In this document: positions 47,881 through 56,649 of the stretch, one piece after another | Layout: every line of letters begins with the position of its first letter | Position numbering within the stretch: position 1 is the first letter of the stretch | Assembly: GCA_963422275.1 (NCBI GenBank) | Contig: OY729418.1 | Coordinates: 3,038,001-3,102,000 of the forward strand | Origin: G963422275 sp963422275 | Lineage (GTDB): Bacteria > Pseudomonadota > Alphaproteobacteria > Rhodobacterales > Rhodobacteraceae | Direction of reading: 5' to 3' | DNA: 64,000 bases | Notes under the pieces: generated by a model | What the model saw: only the letters and a program-made list of their open reading frames with translations | Databases searched by the model: none | What the model was told of the DNA's origin: nothing | Translations under genes and position numbers: made by a program

Positions 47881-48888
47881 ACCCCAATTCTGGATAAGAG
47901 GGGTGAGGGGGTTCCCAAATCGGGCGTGGCCTGATTCTGTATCCGCAACCAAAATCAACGGATGGGATCCCCTCAATGAGCACCTCCATCATCGCACTGT
48001 TCTGCTGTCTCGACGACTTTGCAAAGGCCTTTGAAGAATGGGAGCGGCATCGGCTGATCGGCACAGGCCGCCAGCGCTCGCGCTCGGGCAAGCTCTCGCT
48101 CAGCGAAAGGCTCTTCATCATGGTGCTGTTTCATCTCTCGCCCTTCAAGCATTTCAAGGCTTTCCGGTTCCATGGCGTGGAGCGGAAATGTCGCGACCGC
48201 TTTGGAGACCTGCCGAGCTGCGGACGGTTTGTCGCTCTGATGCCGCGCTTGCCGGTTCCGTTTTGCATCTTGATGCAATGCTTTCGCGGTGAGGAAACCG
48301 GAATCTGTTTTGTGGACAGCGCCAAGCTCGCTGTCTGCCACAACGCACGGATCAACCGGAACAAGGTGTTCAAGGGACTGGCCAAGCGGGGCCGCAGCGC
48401 CAGGGGGTGGTTTTTCGGGTTCAAGCTGCATCTGGTCATCAACGACAAGGGTCAGGTCATGGCCGTCAAGATCACGCCTGGAAACACCGACGACCGCAAG
48501 CCGCTTGAGACCATGATTGCCGAGTTGGAAGGCAAAGCGTTCGGCGATAAAGGCTGCATTTCGAAGCCGCTTTTCCAGCGTTTGCGGCAGCAGGGCCTGC
48601 ACCTGATCACTGGCATTCGCCGCAACATGAAAAACTTTCTTCGGCCCATTCCGGACCAAATCATGTTGCGGAAGCGGTTCATCATTGAAACGCTGTTCGA
48701 TAAACTGAAATCGAGCATGGGATTGGAACGCACACGACACCGATCCCCAACAAATGCCTTCGTTCATATCCTGTCATGTCTGGCTGCCTATATTCTGGCG
48801 CAGCCAAAGGTCAAAATCGGCAAAATCGTCGTGCCAGACGCCATTCGGTGCATTCCAAAAGAAAACAGAGCTTATCCATAACTCGGGT
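47881..48888 (+). mobile_element. IS982-type insertion sequence, copy A (1008 bp)
   Basis: Inverted ends ACCCCAATTCTGGATAAG and, opposite, ACCCGAGTTATGGATAAG bound 1008 bp. An exact 8-bp target duplication GACGGTAC lies at 47873-47880 and 48889-48896. The same element, equal in length, is inverted at 56650-57657. Perfect duplications and an intact gene show a recent insertion, here into an older IS5-like remnant. Confidence 0.95.
47976..48881 (+). CDS. IS982-type transposase, copy A
   Basis: The 301-residue DDE transposase reads SIIALFCCLDDFAKAFEEWE at the N-terminus and has the acidic catalytic residues in ICFVDSAKLAVCHNAR, AFGDKGCISKPLFQ and a final IIETLFDKLKSSMGLERTRH, where E of the YREK-like segment lies. 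DDE core order and length fit IS982. The frame is intact and the stop codon lies within the right terminal repeat. Confidence 0.92.
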   Translation: MSTSIIALFCCLDDFAKAFEEWERHRLIGTGRQRSRSGKLSLSERLFIMVLFHLSPFKHFKAFRFHGVERKCRDRFGDLPSCGRFVALMPRLPVPFCILMQCFRGEETGICFVDSAKLAVCHNARINRNKVFKGLAKRGRSARGWFFGFKLHLVINDKGQVMAVKITPGNTDDRKPLETMIAELEGKAFGDKGCISKPLFQRLRQQGLHLITGIRRNMKNFLRPIPDQIMLRKRFIIETLFDKLKSSMGLERTRHRSPTNAFVHILSCLAAYILAQPKVKIGKIVVPDAIRCIPKENRAYP

Positions 48889-50653
48889 GACGGTACCGTC
48901 CCGAAGCGGTGCTTGAGGGTGCCGATACGTTTCACAACCCAACGCCCGCCGTACCACCAGCTGGTTCAACCGCTTGCAATACCGGGCTAGCGGATGCCCT
49001 TGGCGATTCCAGCCTGATTCCCGGCCGGAACCCCGCCTCGGCCAGGCAGTCCCGGTCGGCGACGCTCGCAAGCCCCTTGCCGGAAGCACCCTTTTCGGCC
49101 AGCGGGCGTCTTTACCCGTCAAAACTCTCGGAAACCGAAACCGCCGGTGCCTGCCCGCCCTTCAGGCTATGCTGGCACAGTTGCCGGAACCGGCAAACCG
49201 TCGCCGGGTGGGACTGCGCTTCGCAATTCAAACGGCCGCAGAACCGCTTGAAGTCAAGGCGCACTTTCAGTGCACGCTCAAGCCTGCGGTACGAAAGGGA
49301 ATGCCGCTGACCTGGAAGAAGCGTCCGGATCATCAGATCGACATCAGGTCCGGCTCATACGCGAGCGCATCGGGCCGAGACTCGCTGGACGCCGCCAGTA
49401 GATCAGGGTGTCCACCTTGCGAAGTGCATTGTCCTGCTCCACGTGCTTGGCAGTCACAGCCAGGAAGCAATCCATTCCGACCCTCTCAACGCAGCATGCC
49501 TATGGCCGGAGGGCACGTTTCGCGACAGTCTTAATGCTTAATGATCAAAGCGCACGTTAAATCAAGATGTGCATGATGGCCATAAAGCGGCGAATCGAAA
49601 TGGTACTCCACTTCATCCAAGAAGACATTGCAGAATCCCTGGTCGCCAATGGCAATTCCGATTGGCAGACACTGTCGGTTGCCCACGGGAAAACGAAAAG
49701 GTTTCAATTTCATTGTCAAGATATGGAATGAACAGATTGCGCATTTCGAGTATTGGTGGTGCTGGCGGTTTGAGAAAAGTGCAAAGGAATCCAAATCTTG
49801 CCCGTGGCGGAAACACCCGACATTAAGGGACTTCGTGAATTTCAGATAACGGATGACCGAGAGTTGACTCCCTTCTTTGTGGGCAGGACCGAAGAAATCG
49901 CGGATATCGAAAACAATTGCCAGCGTCGCTTCGAAAACTGGCAAAGGTCAAAGCCAAGGGCAATGGGAGGAGCGACTCGCCTTATCCAAGGTGCACCGGG
50001 GGCTGGAAAGACAGCGATACTCGATTTTCTGGCCGAACGATGGCAAGACAATCCAAATGCCCCAATCCCCCTCAAAGCAAATGTCAATCAGCTCAAGGAT
50101 CAGTCACGCCTGCTTGCCAAGATTGCCGATGCGGTGATGTCAGGAGCAGGTGGCAAGATGCTTGCCGAATTTGGCAAGCGTTCAGGAATGGCCGTTGGAC
50201 CTTCTTTTCTTTGCTGTGAGTACGAACAATCTGCGTCGAGTGGAAGTGGGCCGGACAGCTGGGATGCTTTGTATAAAGCTGTACAACCTGCCAACTGGAC
50301 GAAGCCAGTTTGTTTAGTCGTTGATGAAATACAGAACATCAGCGAATCGGCGATTGACGTGTTGCGGGAAATTCACGAAGCTGACCATGATCTTCCTGTA
50401 GTGGCGGTTGTCGCTGGGCTTGCCAATTCACGAGAACGGCTTAGGAGGGCGGGAATTTCGCGAATCGCAACAGGCGGGGTGCACACGCTGTCGGCACTCT
50501 CCCCTGCGGAAGCAGTTCTTTCCGTTCAGATGTTTCTGAATCATTACCGAGCGCAAAATCGCAATAAATTGGGACCCGCCTTCGGGGAAATGCTCGCAAG
50601 GGACTCGGGCGGTTGGCCGCAACATCTCCATAACGGCTTGCGGGCATTGGCTA

Positions 50654-51882
50654 GGGAACCTCTGATTTGGAGGGTTTTTTTTTGGTTTTGGCTGCGGAAT
50701 TTGCCCTTCCCGGCTGCACCGGTCGGTTTTCGGCGGTCCGGAAGCCGCAAATGCGCGTTTTCGGGGCAAAACCGCCGCCGGTTCAGCCCCCGCAGGGCCG
50801 ATCCGGCAAATTCCGGACACACTTCTCCCCTGTCATTGCAAGTGCGGCTGGGCAATCATCAGGTTCGAGAAGCCCAGAAGCGGCGCAAGCCGCTGCACGT
50901 TCTTGTCCAAACCCCGATACCGAACCATGTCGCAGCCGAACACCCGCTTGATGATCCGGAACGGATGCTCCACCCGGGCCCGCACCCGGGCCTTCGCCTT
51001 CTCCGCCTTGGCCGCGGCGCTGCCCGGCGCCAGCGTCCGGCGCTTGCTCGGGGGCATGGCAATCTGCCACGAAACATCGCGATGCGCGTGCTCCGCCCGC
51101 TTGCCGACCCCGCGATATCCGGAGTCACCCCAGACTTGCTCCTCCTCGCCGTGCAGAAGCCGATCCGAAGGCGTCAGGTCGTGAACGTTGGCGGCCGTTC
51201 CCTCCAGGTGATGCACCAGACCCCGGGTGTCGGTGCCGATGTGCAGCTTCATCCCGAAATGCCACTGGTTCCCCTTCTTGGTCTGGTGCATCTCCGGATC
51301 GCGGGCGTTGCTCTCGTTCTTGGTCGACGATGGCGCCGAGATGATGGTGGCGTCAACGATGGTGCCCTTCTTCAGCAAAACCCCCCGCTCGGCCAAGTGA
51401 TCCCTGATGTCCTCAAACAGCTGCTGCGCCAGTCCGTGGTTCTCCAGCCGATGGCGGAAGTTGAGGATCGTCGTCTCGTCCGGAACCTTCTCAAGACTCA
51501 CCCCGGCAAAGCGCCGGATGCTCTCCGCCTCGCAAGCTGGTCCTCCATCAGCGGATCGCTCAGATTGCAGAACAGCTGAACGCAGTGCACGCGCAGCATC
51601 ACCGACAGCGGATACGGCTGTCGCCCCTTGCGGCCGCCCTTCGGATACACCGGCGCAATGCGAGCCTCCAGGCGTTCCCAGGGGATCAGGCCGTCCATCC
51701 GCTCCAGAAAGATCTCGCGGCGCGTCTTGCGCTTCTTGCGATCGCATTGGAGGCTGGCAAAGGTCAATTGCTGAAGGCGTTGCATGTCAGGATCCCCCCA
51801 AAAAAAGGCGTGGCGCAAGACAGCGGACACGCACCGGATGCGCAATGCAACGCCCAAAATCAGGCTGTATTCAGAGGTTCCC
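50654..51882 (-). mobile_element. IS427-type (IS5 family) insertion sequence (1229 bp)
   Basis: Ends GGGAACCTCTGA and its complement TCAGAGGTTCCC bound 1229 bp, flanked by TA on both sides (CTA at the left junction), the 2-3 bp type of target duplication of the IS427 group. Excision restores the ATPase reading frame. A degenerate relative lies at 27238. Confidence 0.9.
50833..51785 (-). pseudogene. IS427-type transposase in two frames
   Basis: From ATG 51785 the first frame gives QRLQQLTFASLQCDRKKRKT and runs to SDPLMEDQLA. The second continues EAESIRRFAGVSLEKVPDET and LNFRHRLENHGLAQQLFEDI, then IVDATIISAPSSTKN, GYRGVGKRAEH and a C-terminal RVEHPFRIIKRVFGCDMVRY, the DDE core of IS5-family enzymes. 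The shift lies at about 51535, in CTTGCGAGGCGG. The degenerate copy at 27238 has the identical break, so it is either old and shared or a programmed frameshift. No classical slippery heptamer is seen. Confidence 0.8.
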
Positions 51883-51909
51883 TAAGGCACTGGTTGATTC
51901 GGGGGGTGG

Positions 51910-53310
51910 CTTAAACATCCCCTCATTTTAGTCGTCAAATGACCCCGAAGATATCACGGTACACGCGTTGCTCCAGGAGCATGTGTGCAAACTGTTCGAC
52001 CAGTGGACGCAGCCGATGCTCGGGCCAGTTGGGAATATGTTGATAGAGCATCAATCCTTGGCGAAACAGCGAATGGGCGCGGGTTTTGACCGTATTCGCC
52101 TTCAGCCAACGGTCGCAGCCGATGCTCTCGCCAGCCGCGCCGAGCAACGTCAGCAGCGCTATCGACAACGCACTGAGCAGCAGCAGGCGGTCACGGCGCG
52201 CGGTGTGTCGGATGCGCATCGCCGACATCCCCATCCCGAATCGCATGTCCTTGATGTCGCGAAAGCTCGTCTCGATGCCCCAACGCTTGGCGTAGTGGCG
52301 AATCAGCGTGCGGGTGGCAATCTTGTCCTCGCTGGCCACCACACACCACGATTCCTTCATCGCCTTGGCGTGCACGCACACCACCGTGCCGACCGGCAAC
52401 TCGGACTCGGTCACCGTCGCACCGCGCAGCGTGCGCGAGCGTCCCTTCACGCCCACCCAATCCGATGCCAAGCGCCGCTCACCCTTCGCGTTGGCGACGT
52501 GGAAATCACCGCGGATGCGAAGCACATGCTCGAACCCGAGCTCCTCGCCCACACACTGAATGACTGGGCCGTTGCCGAACCCCCGGTCCGCGACCACCGT
52601 CACCTTCACCCCCGCCGGCATCGCGTGTCGCAGCGCGCGCAGCAACTCATCCTCATAGCGCCTCTGATTGCCCTTCAGCGTCGACGCCTGCACCGTCCTC
52701 CACATCAGCGGCGTCGCCCGCCCGTGCCCGGTCAGCATCGACAGCACGACCGTCTCGTGGCCGTCGCGCGCGAAGCTCGTCCAGTCCAGCGCCACCACAA
52801 TCTCGGGGCGTGCGCCGACCATGCACGCCACCCAGCAGCCGAAGAACCGCTCGACATCGATGCCTTCGTTGCTCAGCAACCGGTCGACCTGCTTGACGCC
52901 GTGCTTGCTGAGCTTGCCCATCGCCTGGGCCAGACCTTGACCGACTGCATGGATGGCCAACGAGGCGCTGGTGAGCACGCCAGGCGTTGCGTTCGAAAGC
53001 GACAGGACTCGCTTCGCATGAAGGTCGCCTTCATATATCTTCGAGATGAATTCGCTGATGTCGTCTCGTCGCAATACGCCTTGTTGGGTCATCGACTGCC
53101 TCCGAGTTTGCTCGAAGGCGCTATGGTGATCCCAATGATACGCATTGGCAACGCAGTTCGTGTGCGCCCCAGAAACAACCGCGAAATGAACTTGCATCAC
53201 TGTCAAGCGCCTGCATCGGCGGAAGGCAACGTTGCCAAGAATTTCGAACGATACGCATGTTCAATCAATTGCGTATCAATTCCAAAGCAAAATATGAGGG
53301 GATCTCTAAG
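51910..53310 (-). mobile_element. IS4-type insertion sequence (1401 bp)
   Basis: Termini CTTAAACATCCCCTCAT and CTTAGAGATCCCCTCAT (inverted) bound the element. The target GGGGGGTGG is present on both sides, with the right copy's G-run grown by three. Removing the element and one copy restores the ATPase frame. Internal GC is clearly higher than in the surrounding host DNA, which fits recent arrival. Confidence 0.88.
51935..53092 (-). CDS. IS4-type transposase
   Basis: A 385-residue intact transposase from ATG 53092 (TQQGVLRRDDISEFISKIYE). Catalytic residues sit in IVVALDWTSFARDGHETVV (first Asp), VTVVADRGFGNGPVIQC (second Asp) and RHYAKRWGIETSFRDIKDMR (Glu within the Y-(2)-R-(3)-E-(6)-K signature of IS4). 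An upstream ATG at 53206 is less likely. The gene lies inside and against the direction of the ATPase gene it disrupts. Confidence 0.92.
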   Translation of the reverse strand: MTQQGVLRRDDISEFISKIYEGDLHAKRVLSLSNATPGVLTSASLAIHAVGQGLAQAMGKLSKHGVKQVDRLLSNEGIDVERFFGCWVACMVGARPEIVVALDWTSFARDGHETVVLSMLTGHGRATPLMWRTVQASTLKGNQRRYEDELLRALRHAMPAGVKVTVVADRGFGNGPVIQCVGEELGFEHVLRIRGDFHVANAKGERRLASDWVGVKGRSRTLRGATVTESELPVGTVVCVHAKAMKESWCVVASEDKIATRTLIRHYAKRWGIETSFRDIKDMRFGMGMSAMRIRHTARRDRLLLLSALSIALLTLLGAAGESIGCDRWLKANTVKTRAHSLFRQGLMLYQHIPNWPEHRLRPLVEQFAHMLLEQRVYRDIFGVI

Positions 53311-53784
53311 GGGGGGGGGTGGACTCGGTGCCGTCAATTGCGAAGATGTGCTCCACGGAAGCGAAGAGTACCGTCTGCAGTATTACGAAGCAAGACTTAC
53401 TCCGAAACTGAAAGAATCCGCACTTCTGGTTGCAAATGTTTTCCGGAGAATCGGCGGGAAAAGCATTACCGAACGTGAACTCTACCTAACGCTGGAGTCC
53501 TGCAACTCAGAAGGTCGCGTGGTACAAGAACGGCTCCCACGCGATATGAATGAATCGACGTATGTCGAACACTTAATCGAAATTGGCATTCTACATGAAG
53601 AGTTCGGGGTCTTTAAGTGTCCCATTCCGTCCCTTGGAAAATACATAGTGGACCGCGCTGGTCTTGCCGAAAAACGAATCGACAAAGACCGCGAAGAGGG
53701 TTGGCCTCCAACGCCTTCGCCATCAACTAGGATATGCTGACAACCAAGTGGGAAAGGCTAACGTTCATTGCGTATTTCAAAATC

Positions 53785-53810
53785 GCAACGCAATTGCGTT
53801 GCATATTTTT
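53785..53810 (+). terminator. Rho-independent terminator of the ATPase gene, invaded in its T-tract
   Basis: The 18-bp perfect palindrome GCAACGCAATTGCGTTGC is followed by ATATTTTT, 45 bp after the ATPase stop. The T-tract TATTTTTA is exactly the duplicated target of the adjacent IS1595-type transporter. Confidence 0.8.
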
Positions 53811-53884
53811 AGGGGCTTACAAAGATGGCTTGACATGCGCGGTTGGACTCCCTATATTTCGAGCATCGGAAGGGAGACAGCGCC

Positions 53885-55052
53885 ATGACGCAAACAACCC
53901 CCGGGAAGAGCCACCGCGAAGGACTGACCATTGTCGAGTTGATCGACATGTTCCCGACCGAAAGGGCCGCCACAGAGTGGTTCGAGGCCGCCCTGTGGAG
54001 CGACGGAAGGCATTGCGGGCACTGCGGATCGACCGAAACCTCGGATGTTCCGAGCGCGAAGCCGATGCCCTACTGGTGCAAGTCGTGCCGATCCTATTTC
54101 AGCGTGCGCACCGGAACGGTCTTTGCGAGGTCGAAAGTGCCAATGCGCAAGTGGGCCATTGCGATCTACCTCTGCCTGACCAGTCTGAAGTCGGTTTCGT
54201 CCATGAAGCTGCACCGGGATATCGGCGTCTCGCAGCCAACGGCCTGGTTCATGATGCAACGCATCCGCGAAGCCTGGGCCGGTGACGGACCGTTTGACGG
54301 TCCGGTCGAGTTCGACGAAACCTACTTCGGCGGGAAGCGCCGCAACGTGTCGAACGCGAAGCGGAAGGAACTGGCGGGCACGGGCCGGGGAGCCGTGGGC
54401 AAGACGGCGGTCGTGGGTGCGAAGGACCGGGCCACCAACCGGGTGCACGCCGAGGTCGCAACCGACACGGGGAGAGGGACTCTGCACGACTTCGTTGCCG
54501 GCAATGCCGAGCCGGACGCCACGGTCTGCACCGATGATGCGGCGGCCTGCGATGGCATCCCCCAATCCGCATGAAACCGTCAAACACTCGGTCTCTGAAT
54601 ACGTGGACGGGATGGCCCACACGAACGGGATCGAGTCCTTTTGGTCCATGCTGAAGCGCGCCCACAAGGGAACGTTCCACAAGATCAGCCCGAAGCATTT
54701 GCAACGCTATGTCTCCGAGTTTGCGGGCAAGCACAACATCCGAGACTCAGGAACGCTTGCCCAGATGCGCGACACCGTTGCCCGGCTCGTCGGTCGCAAC
54801 CTCCTCTGCCGCGACCTCATCGCCGACAACGGGCTGGACAGCGGGGCGCGGTCGCAGGTGAGGTTGGCGCAGCATGGCGTGAGCCAACGACTCCGGAGTG
54901 GCGCCCTTGAGGTGAACTTTCGGATCGATAACGGGAACACCGCGAGTCATGACTTCCTCACTCAATTGGGCAAACCGGACGATTTGGACTGGCGACAATC
55001 TGCCAATCATGCGCGGCATGAATTCGGCCTCGGTCGATCTGATTTACCTTGA
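53885..55052 (+). pseudogene. IS1595/ISXO2-type transposase, one-base frameshift
   Basis: From ATG 53885 (AAGGGAG upstream) the protein reads REGLTIVELIDMFPTERAAT and has a zinc ribbon (CGHCGSTE, YWCKSCRSYFSV), VPMRKWAIAIYLCLTSLKSV, GPVEFDETYFGGKRRN (first catalytic acid) and ATVCTDDAAACDGIP. An extra C in the run CCCCC at 54559-54563 shifts the frame to a stop at 54574. With one C fewer it continues NPHETVKHSVSEYVDGMAHT and NGIESFWSMLKRAHKGTFHK, the catalytic Asn/Glu end. The continuing frame ends at 55052, overlapping the methyltransferase gene. Confidence 0.85.
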
Positions 55053-56148
55053 TCCGCCGTTCAACTCCAAGGCCAACTACGCGGCCCCGATAGGCTCGAA
55101 AGCGGCGGGCGCAGCGTTCAAAGACACGTGGACATTGCGTGATGTTGACGCCGAGTGGATCAACCTCATCGAGGCCAAGCATCCGGTACTCTACCGCGTC
55201 ATCCTCGCGGCCATGACGGACTCGGACAAGTCCTATCTCGCCTATATGGCCGCGCGGCTGCTCGAAATGCGGCGCATCCTGAAGCCGGCCGGCTCGATTT
55301 ATCTCCACTGCGACCCGACTATGAGTCACTATCTCAAGCTGTTGATGGACTCGATTTTCGGGCGGCGGTCCATGGCCAACGAAATCATCTGGTATTACCG
55401 AGGGGCCGGAACGCCGAAACGGGATTTTGCCCGTCGCCATGATGTGATCCTGCGTCACACGGGGAAGGGTCAATACTTTGACCCTGATCCGGCTCGCCAG
55501 CCCTACGCTCAAGCGACCGTAGAACGATTTTCTACATACATCGGGAACGTGCGGGGCGGGCGGGATTTCGGACAGCAAAGCCTCAATCCCAAGGGGAAAC
55601 ATCCCGACGATGTGATCGTGGATATTCAGCCCATTGCGCCGTCCGCCAAAGCCCGCACCGGCTATCCAACCCAGAAGCCGATTGCTCTGTTGCGCCGGAT
55701 CATTGCTACTTCGTGCCCGCCGGAAGGCATGGTCCTCGATCCGTTTTGTGGATGCGCGACGACTTGTGTCGCGGCACAAGACGAAGGTCGGCAGTGGGTT
55801 GGAATCGATATCAGCCCGAAAGCCGCGGAATTGGTCGCCCGCCGGATGATGGACGAACTCGGGCTGTTCTACGACGGGGCGCACCGCACGGACGTTCCGC
55901 GCCGCACGGACCTTGGCGACCTTCCGCCCTACCGCTCGCACAAGCCGACGCTCTACGGCCTCCAGGAGGGCAACTGCACCGGGTGCGCGGCGCACTTCGA
56001 GGCTCGACACCTGGAGGTCGATCACATCGTCGCCAGACAGAAGGGCGGGACCGATCATATCGACAACCTCCAGCTTCTCTGCGGATCGTGCAACCGGATC
56101 AAAGGCAATCGAGGCATGGAGTATCTGCGAGCGAAACTTCAACTTTGA
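54949..56148 (+). CDS. DNA methyltransferase (N4/N6 type) fused to an HNH nuclease domain
   Basis: A 399-residue two-domain protein. Residues ~1-300 form a beta-type N4-cytosine/N6-adenine methyltransferase: VDLIYLDPPFNS (catalytic motif IV), then YPTQKPIALLRRII, VLDPFCGCATTCVAAQ (SAM motif I, with Cys-Ala where Ser-Gly is common) and WVGIDISPKAAELV. Residues ~345-395 form an HNH module: NCTGCAAHFEARHLEVDHIV, then GGTDHIDNLQLLCGSCNRIK. Modification and cleavage could thus be joined in one chain. It is cargo of the IS1595-type element. Recognition sequence and nuclease activity are unknown. Confidence 0.88.
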   Translation: MTSSLNWANRTIWTGDNLPIMRGMNSASVDLIYLDPPFNSKANYAAPIGSKAAGAAFKDTWTLRDVDAEWINLIEAKHPVLYRVILAAMTDSDKSYLAYMAARLLEMRRILKPAGSIYLHCDPTMSHYLKLLMDSIFGRRSMANEIIWYYRGAGTPKRDFARRHDVILRHTGKGQYFDPDPARQPYAQATVERFSTYIGNVRGGRDFGQQSLNPKGKHPDDVIVDIQPIAPSAKARTGYPTQKPIALLRRIIATSCPPEGMVLDPFCGCATTCVAAQDEGRQWVGIDISPKAAELVARRMMDELGLFYDGAHRTDVPRRTDLGDLPPYRSHKPTLYGLQEGNCTGCAAHFEARHLEVDHIVARQKGGTDHIDNLQLLCGSCNRIKGNRGMEYLRAKLQL

Positions 56149-56157
56149 GGCGAACAA

Positions 56158-56589
56158 TCATCTGATCTCGCTTTGGTGCTTCACGAGCACGCGTGCGGCG
56201 TTCTTCTGAAACCATCGATGCAAAAGATCGGCGTTGTATTTGTCGCCGACCCTCGCCCCCGGCACTTCCTCGAACTTCGCAAGAATCTGACTCCGCACGG
56301 TGATCCTCACCCCAGCTCGCAGGGTGTTATCGGGATCAATGTAACCGTTTGCGATCACGGACGCTGTTGCATAGTCCACAGTCGAGCCAGTTACTGGCTT
56401 GCGTTTGCGTCGTTTCACCCGGTGGTATGCTGCGTCGACACCGTAAAAGACGAGAACGGTGCCGAAACACGCCAATGAAATATAGAGCCAACCTATATCG
56501 CCGGCGGGAAACACGCGATTCTCTCCCAGCAGAAGAAGGCTGGCGACCCCAGCGGCGAGGACCGTGGAGACGAAGGGGGCTTTCCACAT
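56158..56589 (-). CDS. Hypothetical two-helix membrane protein, transposon passenger
   Basis: A 143-residue protein with two N-terminal membrane helices (FVSTVLAAGVASLLLLG and GWLYISLACFGTVLVFYGVD), a strongly basic stop-transfer segment (HRVKRRKRKPV) and a soluble C-terminal domain (GYIDPDNTLRAGVRITVRSQ). It lies convergent with the methyltransferase gene, ends 9 bp from it and sits inside the same transposon termini. No function is recognised. A role tied to the methyltransferase is possible only from position. Confidence 0.7.
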   Translation of the reverse strand: MWKAPFVSTVLAAGVASLLLLGENRVFPAGDIGWLYISLACFGTVLVFYGVDAAYHRVKRRKRKPVTGSTVDYATASVIANGYIDPDNTLRAGVRITVRSQILAKFEEVPGARVGDKYNADLLHRWFQKNAARVLVKHQSEIR

Positions 56590-56649
56590 GCTTCCATCAT
56601 CGCGATTCCCTCCCCGCCGTCAAGCTATCTTTATAAGCCCCTATTTTTA

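Larger units (their letters stand above)
47597..49532 (-). mobile_element. IS5-like remnant interrupted by an IS982-type element
   Basis: Ends AAGACCATTGCGAAAGC at 47597 and TTTCGCGACAGTCTT at 49518-49532 are inverted copies of the left end seen at 22334 and 28149. On the minus strand an ATG at 49475 starts MDCFLAVTAKHVEQDNALRK. Later come LERALKVRLDFKRFCG and TVCRFRQLCQ. After removal of the IS982-type copy, the C-terminus reads VLPEVPDIAAELAFKAVGIN then LLKIVS with a TAG at 47795. Several stops break the gene. Without the insertion the element is about 920 bp. Confidence 0.7.
49798..53740 (+). pseudogene. AAA ATPase gene split by two insertion sequences
   Basis: Joining 49798-50653, 51885-51909 and 53323-53740 gives one 1299-nt frame (432 residues). 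It begins PVAETPDIKGLREFQITDDR and has FFVGRTEEIADIE, the P-loop IQGAPGAGKTAILDFLAE, Walker B VCLVVDEIQNI and LSALSPAEAVLSVQMFL. The rejoined stretch reads LRALAKALVDSGGGLGAVNC and runs into a helical, winged-helix-like C-terminus (LKESALLVANVFRRIGGKSI). It is an ORC/TniB-like ATPase of unknown role. A terminator follows the stop. Confidence 0.8.
53812..56641. mobile_element. IS1595-type transporter element carrying a methyltransferase-HNH gene
   Basis: Termini GGGGCTTACAAAGATGGC and, inverted, GGGGCTTATAAAGATAGC enclose 2830 bp. An exact 8-bp duplication TATTTTTA lies at 53804-53811 and 56642-56649. It holds a frameshifted IS1595/ISXO2-type transposase, a DNA methyltransferase-HNH fusion and, in opposite orientation, a small membrane protein. 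IS1595 is a family in which elements with passenger genes are known. Confidence 0.88.

Noticed and set aside
49531..49713. Short minus-strand frame beginning MKLKPFRFPVGNRQ
   Set aside because: The composition looks partly natural, but it ends inside an IS end and has no ribosome site or family match.
52000..53250. Long plus-strand frame across the IS4-type element
   Set aside because: It is the complement of the intact IS4 transposase; only the part after 53323 belongs to the ATPase gene.
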